From: Symsagittifera roscoffensis
Taxonomy: Eukaryota; Xenacoelomorpha; Acoela; Convolutidae
Assembly (NCBI RefSeq): GCF_963678635.1
Contig: NC_087069.1
Coordinates: 10,809,206 to 10,873,205, forward strand
Length of the DNA stretch: 64,000 bases
Reading direction: 5' to 3'
Below the pieces are notes generated by a model. The model ran no database searches. It was not told the origin of the DNA and saw only the letters and a program-made list of their open reading frames with translations. Each line of letters begins with the position of its first letter. The stretch's first letter is position 1. Of the stretch, positions 34,171-43,878 are shown piece by piece. The position numbers and the translations under genes were made by a program.

Positions 34171-34761
34171 TTTTAAAAATAATCTTTGCACCTCTGAAAC
34201 ATTTTGAACTTTCCTTTTTCAAAATAACATGCTGACAAACACGCAGCGATTCTAGTTCAAAATTAGCCAATAGGATTCATTCAATCCGTCACCTTCTATA
34301 CTTCTAACACAAACCAATTAGACGAAAGATATTCAACTCCAGGCATATCTATAACTATAACTTTACAACCTCCAGGTCAAAAATAAGCAAACCACTCAAA
34401 CTTGACAACTAAAATAAATACCACCATAATATCATAACCCTCCCTTATCTAATAACGCAAAGATCAACAATATTTTCCCAACTCAGACCTCAAAAACCCC
34501 CCAAACAAAAATGTTAAAGTAGCCTAAAGTAAAAGTACGACCATAATAATTTAGCCTAAAGTACAAAAATCTCAAAAATACCCCAGATCACCTGACACAT
34601 AAAAATAAAGTAAAAAAAGACCTCCCGAACACCATTAAATTCGCCCCCAACAACTTTTCACAAAACTCAACCCACTTATCAAAAAACCAATAAATAATTC
34701 GACCACACTTGGAAATTGCCCCAAACAACAAAAAATATTCGATCAAGAAGCCATTTCTTAA
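34171..34761 (+). other. Gap between pol and late genes in copy 2
   Basis: About 590 bp, A/C-rich, without an ORF of note. The place where a splice acceptor or internal promoter for late transcripts would be expected, but I cannot point to a convincing site. Confidence 0.4.
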
Positions 34762-34992
34762 ATGCTCTTCTCTCGATCAGTCAACATAATTTTCAACATT
34801 TTCATAAATTTTTTAACAATATTTAAACTTTTATTCATATTTCTTTTTGATACCTTTGAAGCTTTTGTAATAATCTTAATCATTTTTTGCAATTTTTTTA
34901 AATTTTCTATTCCCTATTTGAAAAATATCTCCAACTTTCCCAAGCCATTGACCATATCCACAGGTACGAAAACCCAAAATTTATTTAAATGA
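34762..34992 (+). CDS. Small membrane protein ORF, 76 aa, retroelement late region
   Basis: An uninterrupted 76-codon ORF. The first 55 residues are almost entirely Ile, Phe and Leu with few charges (IIFNIFINFLTIFKLLFIFLF, FVIILIIFCNFF), enough for two membrane segments, followed by a polar tail. Its stop overlaps the start of the next ORF as ATGA at 34989-34992. No family recognised; small late membrane proteins of viruses are sometimes viroporins, but that is only a possibility. The AT-rich composition also makes chance hydrophobic ORFs likely. Confidence 0.4.
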   Translation: MLFSRSVNIIFNIFINFLTIFKLLFIFLFDTFEAFVIILIIFCNFFKFSIPYLKNISNFPKPLTISTGTKTQNLFK

Positions 34993-35177
34993 TACGAACC
35001 ATTTTTAGTAGAACAGATATTTTTTTACTATTTGTAATTTTGATAACATTTTTATCATCCCTCATATTGACAATATGCAAATGTATAAAGAAGGCAGTCA
35101 TAACATTCGCCTTAGCAACAATCCTTTTAATTCTTTTTCTAGAAGAATACTACAATAAACATAAATTTTTTCACTAA
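34989..35177 (+). CDS. Small membrane protein ORF, 62 aa, retroelement late region
   Basis: Starts within the stop of the preceding ORF (ATGA). Two hydrophobic segments (IFLLFVILITFLSSLILTI and AVITFALATILLILFL) are separated by a short basic, Cys-containing loop (CKCIKK), with a basic C-terminus. The two-helix hairpin layout with a charged loop is more protein-like than its neighbour. Function unknown. Confidence 0.45.
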   Translation: MIRTIFSRTDIFLLFVILITFLSSLILTICKCIKKAVITFALATILLILFLEEYYNKHKFFH

Positions 35178-35206
35178 GAAGAAATAAATTAAAAAACCCT
35201 CAAAAA

Positions 35207-36322
35207 TTGCTAACCAACAATCACACAGTCAGTCTTCACCGACAACATCCCAAGAAAACCCGACACCACCTACAACCTACCCAAAACCCCCAAACATCTA
35301 CACGAATTTCTTTCCAAGATAACCCATATACTTTTGAAGAACGACACACTCGCTTATCTGAACCACTAGAACCAGTTCAGCGACAGGCACGTCTAAGTGA
35401 ACCAACATACAACTTGTACCCAACACTACCACAAGAATTAAGTAGAATACGAAATATTAGTCAAAACCAAAATATAGTTGAAATAAATAGACAAATTATA
35501 CATCCACGACGAAATAGAAATTTTCAAACCCCCCGAGTTCATTTTGATATACCCCAATCCCCATCACCAAGTACTCCGGAAAACCCAATTAGCATATTAC
35601 CGGAAACCCCTACACTTCTTTCACAACGTAGCCCCTCAAGTCTACCCTCAGATTACTTAGGTTCAACACCAACATCTGAAAAAATACGTGAAAATCCCTT
35701 TAACCCCCCAAACCAAACATCACGACTACCATATTGAACAACACAATCATTCACACAAGGTGAACCAAATTTAAAAAATGATCCAATAGATATTTCTACA
35801 GATACAACAACATCATCATCACTACCAGAAACATTATCATTACCATCAACACCATCAATAAGCCAGATTTCACCGACGCCTTTTCCTTTAAATTTCCCAA
35901 ATAACCTCGACGCTAGATATCGAGAACAATCATCAACAAATATCCCTTTAAGATTAGACTGGAATACATTCACAGCAACGCCACCATTATTTGGACAACA
36001 CCCAGAAAGTAACCGACTCCACAACTGGGCACTTAATAGATTACAATATAGACAAGATATCCACGGAGACATTTGTGACCATAACATCCAAATACTCCAA
36101 CAAAATAGTCTACAATTAAAATTTGAAATCACGGTTAAACTAAACAACATTGCTCAACATCCTTACCCTTTAAACCCACCAAATATAACAGCTCAATCGC
36201 TACCACCACCATTTATAACAACTGAAGTAATATATAAATATGACAGATATACCAAAAAGACAATTGGCTACATAACATTTTATAACCCGTACTCAGGATT
36301 ATCATACACATGTATATTCTAA
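35207..36322 (+). pseudogene. ORF-A: Pro/Ser-rich protein between pol and env (one internal stop)
   Basis: A single frame of 371 residues interrupted only by TGA at 35735-35737. The N-terminal 250 residues are rich in Pro, Ser, Thr, Gln and Asn, with two similar blocks ending RLSEP. The C-terminal 120 residues look folded, with mixed charge and aromatics, and end …YNPYSGLSYTCIF. The last 13 nt overlap the env start (ATG at 36310). The layout resembles a matrix or structural protein with a disordered arm, but no homologue is recognised. Confidence 0.6.
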
Positions 36323-38618
36323 AAATATTGATTTTTCTCCAACTCCTTTTTCTAATAATCTCCGATCAGAACATAAATCCTTCTCCCCGCACAGGACCCC
36401 AAAACTTATTAGTAACACATAACGATTGTGAAGAAAAGGAACAAAAAACACTACACAAATATGCAATAAATCAAGTATCATAATGCGAAACAGAACCACA
36501 AGCTATAGAAACTACAAATGTAATAGCGACACTCTATTCGAAAGCCCGAGCAACAACAGTCATAGGATATAAATTCACAGCAACATTTTCCGAAAAGAAA
36601 GAACATTGTTCACAAGTTTCAAACGGATATAAAAACCGACTTGACCATGAATCATTCTACCAAAGTAATATAGAACGACTTCTACATCTCAATCCCGATG
36701 ATTGTAAAAACGAGCTTCTCAGACTAAACATCACAAGAAATAAAAACACTGACAGGAAAATAGTATATTTTCAAGTCTTTGCCGATTCTGTACATCAAGC
36801 AGAACTTGAAAGATATCAAGGACACATTAAACTAGATGAAAAATACCCATACAACGGCGCAGACGGAAGATTAACTTATGACATACACGATAAGCACTGG
36901 ATACCACACATTGGTATAAATAATCCATCAAACTGCAAAGCAGACACAAAAAATAAAGGATATCAAGAAATAATGTTTTTCGATTGGAAAATACAACTCG
37001 AAAAAATACAACTCACACGAGATTTATCTGATAACACAATAATCTATCAAGGAATTAGACTACCTTGTAAGAACGATCAAGGTTATTGTTACCCTACAAC
37101 ACGAACACAAGCAACAATTGTTTGGTTTCCCGAAGATACATGTACAACATTTCAAGTAGCAAAAATACACGCTCGAATGATAAAATTTCACGAAAAATAT
37201 TTTATACAATCATTTCCATATGAACAAGTAAATCCATCACGAAAACAAAGTACTGATTTTCGAAACATCCATTATATAGAAAATAAATTGACACGTTTTC
37301 AAATATATCAAGAAACAGAACTCGCATGTAAATACAGAAATCCACTTCACAAAACACAATATTCTGAAATACTAGTTGAATACGAAAAAGGTTTCGATAT
37401 GACCACTGGAAAAATAAAAATTGACCCTTATGCCACGCAGGATATTTACTATCAGGAAATAGATCAAATTTTTTAGAATACGAAGGAAATATTTTATGGT
37501 TTTATACTTGTACCAAAAAAGTATCACCACTATATGTTTTTGAAGATAAAAGATGCTATAAAAGAATCCCTATCTTTTATAAAAATAAAGTACATTTTGT
37601 TGACACACTTTCAAGACGAACATATTTCTGGGATACCGCAGTCCCATGTGGATCAGAAAAAAGCCACAATGTAGTACAATTGAACCCAGATGAAGATAAA
37701 TATTATCTTCTTACCCCATACCCCACATTAATGCAATCACTCAAAAAATTTTCACCCGAAAGCATTAGAGCTATTGCTCGAAACCCAAATATCGATTTAC
37801 AATCAATTGGAATATATTCAAAATCAGATATCCAACATCACATTAGAACACAACAATTCCAGGAATTATTAACACAAATGGACACTATACAAAGAGAATC
37901 AATTGACCAAAACTTACGCAAACTTGCCGAAACTGCAGGATTTGCAGATATCTATACGCAAGATTATAGCGGATATTTTAAAGACATTAAAGACTGTATA
38001 TATCTAAACGGTGAAAAATACAGACCACAAGATATTTCACCTATAAATATTTTTAGCTTTGTTACACTAAAAAATGAAATTCTCGATTTTCTAGGATGGC
38101 CCTATTACATCTTAGAAAAATTAACTATTTTATACGCAATGTTTAACTTTATAGGATTTCTTTTTTCACTTTTAAAAGGAATCTATAATACGTGCGCTAT
38201 ACATACACAAGTAAATAGACAAGCAAGTGTAGCACGCATACTATTTGCAGGATTTTTTGGAAATTTTTCATCATCAATAAGCAAAATTCTTCTAGACGCA
38301 CAAATAAAAGAAAATAACACAAAAATAGCGACAAGACAGAACACGTACGACGAAGAACATAATAATATAGAAGTAACGCCTACAGCACCACAGTTACCAC
38401 CCCTACCACATAACCATCCATTATCCTTAGTCCCACGAAATTTCCGAAATTTAGCAATAACACATAATCCAAATTTTAGACCAAACATATCGCAAAGTCC
38501 CATACAACATATAATGACACATCTTTCAGAAGATGAAAATACATATGAACAAATTATCGAACAACCCCATACCACCGCTTTTCGGTCTCAAAATAATAAT
38601 TTTTTTAGCCCACGATGA
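36310..38618 (+). pseudogene. env: env-like glycoprotein (one stop, one frameshift)
   Basis: About 770 codons. The N-terminus is a signal peptide (MYILKILIFLQLLFLII). The ectodomain of some 600 residues has many Cys, including the CKNDQGYCYP and WFPEDTC blocks, and Asn-X-Ser/Thr sites. A hydrophobic membrane region lies around 38100-38200 (LTILYAMFNFIGFLFSLL), followed by a cytoplasmic tail of about 130 residues. Breaks: TAA at 36481-36483 and a frameshift in a T run near 37470. Signal peptide, Cys-rich ectodomain and C-terminal anchor are what an envelope protein needs. I see no clear furin site plus fusion peptide of the baculovirus-F/errantivirus type, so another fusion-protein class is possible. 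The stop overlaps the next ATG as ATGA (38615-38618). Confidence 0.75.
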
Positions 38619-40426
38619 GCCGACAACTTGGATCCCTACACCGCTCAAATTCCCACCCAACCAACCTCAACACTCCAATTACAATAATTCCACTTTTTGC
38701 TTTCCCGCCACCCAATTTCCCAACTAGTAATATAATATCAAGCATGAATTCAGACACTAATTCAGATTTTTCAGTTTTATACTCCATTTCACAACTCAAT
38801 AACCCTAATATAGAAACCCCTGATGAATTTGCAGACTCCGAACCATCTCCATCCAATAATTTTCAAACCAACTCCTCAGTTTTTTCAAAACCCCCTTTTC
38901 AACCAATCCCACCAAATAACCCACTCCCGTCCATTTCTACCCCCTCTTATGCTTCACAAGTAACCCCAACCTACTCTTCATTTCATTCAGACCGATCATC
39001 CAATTCTCCAGATATTCCCCAAATCTCCCAAGAACTCGATAATTTTATCACCCTACAACAACAACTATTACACCCTAACACCCTCACTATAAATCAGATT
39101 TCTTCCACAATAGAATCCTCAAACCCACCTACCCCTACACCCTCTTCAGCTTATACTGCATCATTAGCACAATCATCCACATCCACCGAATCATCAAATA
39201 GCACTAATAGAGCTTATCGCACTTTTAAAAGAAAATTCCCAAACCATCCATTCCCAACCAAACCAGGAACAGCCCGTGAATATATTAATCATCCCATCAC
39301 ACCAACACGAAAGATTTCCTAGCAATCACCCAACCTTCATTTCCACAGTATACTTTAAACAGCCCTCACGACACTAACGACACACGTAGTTTTGTAGATG
39401 AACATGTTTTAATGCCTACACTTCATTGGACATCATTTTATCATTTTACTAATCCCCTTTGCCTGCCACTATCTAATACACATAACGATATAGAAAGGAA
39501 TAAAGACATTCTATATCGACTCACCACACCACTAACACATAGACAATTTACTTATATAGGATATAAAAAATCACTAAAAACATTCACTGCACCCCGAGCT
39601 AACGAATTTACACTAGAATATTACGACCATAATATCATCCGAACTAATCAAGACCAATTTTTTAGATGACGACCGCTTCGCTAACCCACGACTAACAGAA
39701 AAAATTTTCATCAAAACACCATATGTATTCACACTCAATATATTTGATCGAAAATATGATCACTTCATTTCTGAAGCACTAACTGACATGCAAGCTTACG
39801 AAAGTTTTAAAGAAAAATTTCAATTATTTTCACTAACCTTCCACTTCCTTGCACCACATGAACGCGATTTGCACTGCTCACACGACATTATGTTACGCAC
39901 TAAACAAACCCACACATATACATATTATCGCTTCATACAAAATCATTTTGATTTACACACTTCATCAAGACAACCACACCACCGTTTTCAGTTTCTTAAT
40001 TCAAAGTACACTTCGCCATTTTTTCTAAATTTCACATATTGCATCAAAGATACTAACCTCCACGGCATCCTTCGCATTTATGACCCAATAACACAAATGT
40101 ATATATTTTGTCCCATCACGAAGACCTTTAATGCTGAAGAATCCAGACCCTTCCTTATCCCACATGAGTTTATCCAACCTATAGAAATCCCTATATTAGA
40201 ATTCATCCATAATACTAAATACAATCACAAAATATATAATCTCATTCAAAACACACCTTATGAGTTTGTAGTTGGCACCGAAGAACTAAAAACTATTAAA
40301 GCACTTCAATTGCTTTGGCCACTGCTTCAAACTAAAAACATCATTCGCATACTAGCAAAATTACTAACAAATTCAGACATGATACACGACATCTTCCCCC
40401 ACGGTTTTTTCCCCGACGACTTACAG
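38615..40426 (+). pseudogene. ORF-B exon 1: long post-env gene (two frameshifts)
   Basis: Starts at ATGA overlapping the env stop. Roughly 600 codons run through frames 38615-39322, then (after a frameshift near 39300) the frame containing 39412-39669, then (after one near 39665) that of 39788-40426. The first 235 residues are Ser/Pro/Thr/Asn-rich; the remainder looks globular, with many aromatics and His. The last codon before 40427 is CAG, followed by a strong donor (CAG|GTAAGT). Similar in plan to ORF-A (disordered Pro/Ser-rich arm plus folded C-terminal part) but I see no clear sequence match. A gene of this size 3' of env is not usual in gypsy-type elements. Function unknown. Confidence 0.6.
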
Positions 40427-40798
40427 GTAAGTATAATTTATACATATTCTTCACTATTAAATTTAAATTAATACTAACCATTCTTTACTCATGTCTCATT
40501 TAGATTTTTAGTCTTCATCCCACGATCATCTGCAAAAACAGAAAAGAAAAATAAAAAACTTGTTAAAATTCTTCTAAACTCAATTAATTTTTTGCACAAG
40601 ATAAATATAATAAAATTCATACGAATGTAGTAAATTGATATATAAATTGTTTTCCCAAAAGCAGTAAATTTCATAATGATGAAAATTTGTAACTTAACTT
40701 TTCCCCAAAAACTACCAGTAAAATTAAAATTCTATGTAGTAAATTGATAAAATGAAAATGCAGTACTAACCTTTTGATATTTTCATTCACTCGCACAG
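40427..40798 (+). other. Candidate intron in ORF-B (372 nt)
   Basis: Donor CAG|GTAAGT at 40426/40427; acceptor in the pyrimidine-rich tract TTTTCATTCACTCGCACAG ending at 40798. The exon 1 frame ends on a full codon at the donor, and the sequence after the acceptor is open in that phase for 32 more codons. Without splicing, ORF-B reads 15 more codons and stops at 40471. Confidence 0.5.
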
Positions 40799-40897
40799 GA
40801 ATTCTATCCAAACTCGCACAGCTCGCCCACGAAGAATTGTTTAAATAATGAATTTCAGTTTCAAATTTTCACACTCAACAACTCTAACACACGATAA
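40799..40897 (+). CDS. ORF-B candidate exon 2
   Basis: 99 nt in phase with exon 1, coding 32 residues (starting EFYPNSHSSPTK) before TAA at 40895-40897. Support is limited to splice-site quality and phase. Confidence 0.4.
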   Translation, partial: EFYPNSHSSPTKNCLNNEFQFQIFTLNNSNTR

Positions 40898-42024
40898 CAA
40901 GTTTCAAACTTTCCTTTAACCCGATTGGAAAGGAATTATATACTAAACCAAATTAACCAACGCAGCTTACTAAACACCACAAATCATAAATAACAGCATG
41001 ACTAAGAAAAGAAAACCAACGGTACCCAAACCGGATTAACCCAGTTTAAAACTGGATAATTTATTCTTTTGAAGACTATTATAAAGTCTAAGAAAGAAAT
41101 AATAAAACACAAAAAAGTAGAAAGACAAACCCATAACAAAAACAATTTGATTTTTGAAAAAAAGGACACAGCCAACGGAACATAAGAAAGACCACCATAA
41201 ACCCAACATAAAACGTTATCACATAACAGGACCTCTCACAGAAACTGCACGAAATCATACTCCCACTCCTGGCCTAACCCACCAGAGAGGACGTCCTGAG
41301 CATGCTCTATAGCCGGCCTAACCCAACGCGCTACATCCATGCTTTGTGACCACACTTCTATTTTTAATAAGTGGTACTCAAGGGTGAGTAACTCTTCAAA
41401 ATAACCGAACTAATACAAAAAGCTTTTGTGAAAACAACTAACCAAAATCATAATTAAAACACTGAACTAATAAGAATCTTTATAAAATGTAAATCATACC
41501 TTGCAGTATATAGATCAGCATACAACAACAAAAACGAACATCCAAAGACAAAATGACCCCACTACACTCGAAAAAGAATGGCCAACCACAACCAATATGC
41601 CGTCCACAATCACAACTCAAAGGATTTAGAGTACGACTTGACTTCGCAGAAAAGGACTTCATTGAACTAGACCAATGACCACCTCGATGTTCAAGTATAC
41701 GTAAAGATCCGAATTACAAGGCATCCCCTCCACGCACAATCTCCACGCCATTCCCAGACGAGGTCGAACACAAAACAAGTTCTCTACATAAAACAGAAAA
41801 ACCCGTCATAGCAAACCATTCTGAAATCAGATTGAATTCGTTGGGAAACACCGTCGTTGTCACAAGAAGACACAAAGATTGATGTCCCTTACTTCAGCGT
41901 CCTGGAACTTCTCTAACAAGAGAAACCGGACCAGAATACGATGCTCGCCAAATACCAACGTCCATCATCGATCCTTTGAATTGCAGAAAGATAATTCTAA
42001 AAGACTCCGTAAAACCCGGATGGG
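40898..42024 (+). other. 3' non-coding region of copy 2
   Basis: About 1.1 kb without a plausible ORF. Just before the right LTR the plus strand reads AAAACCCGGATGGG, the position of the polypurine tract, though it is a weak one. Repeated CCTAACCCA motifs occur near 41270-41320. Confidence 0.5.
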
Positions 42025-42434
42025 TGGAACCTGATCTAAACTATATTTTATGATTGGATAAATTAGATATTTTACCACTGTAAAGTATTTAATATTAACC
42101 AATCATGATCCATCTAACTAACAACCCACTTATTTGTAAGTGCTGAAATTACTTGTAATTTCAGCACCAGAGAGATTTGAATTTAACTTAGAAATTAGTT
42201 GCCTCTCCAAGAGAACTTCAGCAGCCGCAACAAACCAGTATACCCTAGATCTATTGAGCCTAGCAGAGACTAGTTAAACACCCTGAGACTAGAAAGTATA
42301 AGAGTAAGATTAGGATCGGTATTAGACTAAGAAGTTGCACGAATCTATCCGGCCGAAAATAAGATAGCGTGACGAGCAGACGGTGTACCCAATCCGAAAT
42401 TTTTCTATGAGTTAACCACATAGGATCTAACTCA
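42025..42434 (+). repeat. Right LTR of copy 2 (410 bp, complete)
   Basis: TGGAACC…AACTCA with the same ends and length as the solo LTR at 22203-22612. It is followed immediately by GTTATCACATACTC, the same host target sequence that follows the solo LTR. Confidence 0.95.
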
Positions 42435-43878
42435 GTTATCACATACTCTGCAATTATGTAGCAATCGATGAAGCCCTGCTTGCCGCATCGCATACAGGTG
42501 AGCTTGTTCAAAAAGTCAAAAAGAAGAAAAAGAGTTTGACGAAATCTAGAGTGGCCAAACAGACATTTGTAAAACTCAGGTTAGAATTTCTAAATACTTG
42601 AAGAGACATTATAAAATGACTCGAGCAATTATAAACTAAAGAAGGTAAAAAAAGAAGCGTTTGAAGATTTAATTGAGGACAATGAAAAAACCTAATTTTG
42701 CAATCTAAGCTAAATATATCGGATTGATTGGTCATACCTAAGCCAAAATGGATCATTTGTTAAACAAAAACATAAATCACATCTAAAAATTAGTTTTTGA
42801 AACTTTGCCATACTAAAAAAAAACTAGGATATGGAAGTTTGTTTGAAACATTTAAAGTTTATGTAGAATCAACCATACAATCTTTTACCCTAGGTGACCA
42901 ACTGTAGAGCTATTTTATCAAAATAATTGAGTGAAAGATTTCTCAGAAAGATTTATCATCATTTGAGAGTTGACTGAACGAAACTTTTTTCAGCATTTGA
43001 GACTTGAGTGCGCTTGCACTGTAGAAAGGAAAGAACGAAACGGCACAATTTGTCATCATTTCAGGTTGAGAAACGTTTTGTTAATCTTGTTAGCTAATTC
43101 CTCTTCAAAGTAGGGGAGAAAGTTTAACAAGATCTTTTTCATTTGTCCCGTTTTAGCAAAATGTTTGTTTTAGCAAAAAGTAGAAAACAAAAAGTCGCAT
43201 AACTTCATGTTATCCAGTTTCATCCCCAGCCTCCCTGATCTCCTTGCTATTCCACCAGGTTATCACTAGGTTGTTATACTGGGTAATTAGAAATAACTAT
43301 CTCGCGTAAAACTATTTAAAGAAGCGTATAATGAACACCGTTTATACAAATTACTGCCTAACTTACTGCCTTTTCAAAATAGAATTTTGCACAAATTTTA
43401 GAAAAATTTTACCGCTGCGAAGAGCTAAGCTACCTTGCAAAAACTACAGGCAAATTTTTTCTACATAACATAAAGTAACATAAAGTTCCATTCCAATTTC
43501 ACCAAAAAACTACTCCATCGAAAATTCAATAGCTTGAAAGAAATATACCAATTAATTTGATTTATATAGTTAATCGAGGGAACATTGCAACCTGTCCTTT
43601 GTTGTTAAGCTAAGCTTAGCATGATCCTAAGCAGGGCAACTTCTGTTAGGTGGGTTGGATTTTTGCTCATTTGCAAAACCATAGTATGAGGATCCTTAAA
43701 AAACTTTTGGACCCACTTTGGATCCCTTGAGATTTTGCCTTCCGTGCGGACCCCCACCCCTAGGATTGAGAACACGATACAGTTCTACTATAAATTTAAA
43801 ATTTCAGTTTTTCAGGTAAAATTACCCCTCTCATCTCATTGTCAACAATTATTTCCTTTGCAATAATAGAGTTTTGCT
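42435..43878 (+). repeat. Host flank, second copy (downstream of the full element)
   Basis: Matches 22613-24058 base for base with a few per cent difference, starting with the GTTA that followed the LTR in both places. After GAGTTTTGCTGCC it continues into unique host DNA (CGCGAGATACTAG), whereas the first copy runs into the truncated LTR. Confidence 0.93.

Larger units (their letters stand above)
24061..42434 (+). mobile_element. Env-bearing Ty3/gypsy-type retroelement, copy 2 (18.4 kb, decayed)
   Basis: Bounded by a left LTR lacking its first 52 bp (24061-24418) and a complete right LTR (42025-42434). Order: PBS, ORF1, leader hairpins, ORF2, gag-pol, two membrane-protein ORFs, ORF-A, env, ORF-B with an apparent intron, then about 1.1 kb of 3' non-coding DNA. 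At 18 kb it is far longer than ordinary gypsy elements, most of the excess lying between pol and the 3' LTR. The left and right LTRs differ at about eight of 358 shared positions. The coding strand is markedly A-rich and G-poor. Gag-pol, ORF2, ORF-A, env and ORF-B carry frameshifts or stops, so this copy cannot be autonomous. Confidence 0.95.
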
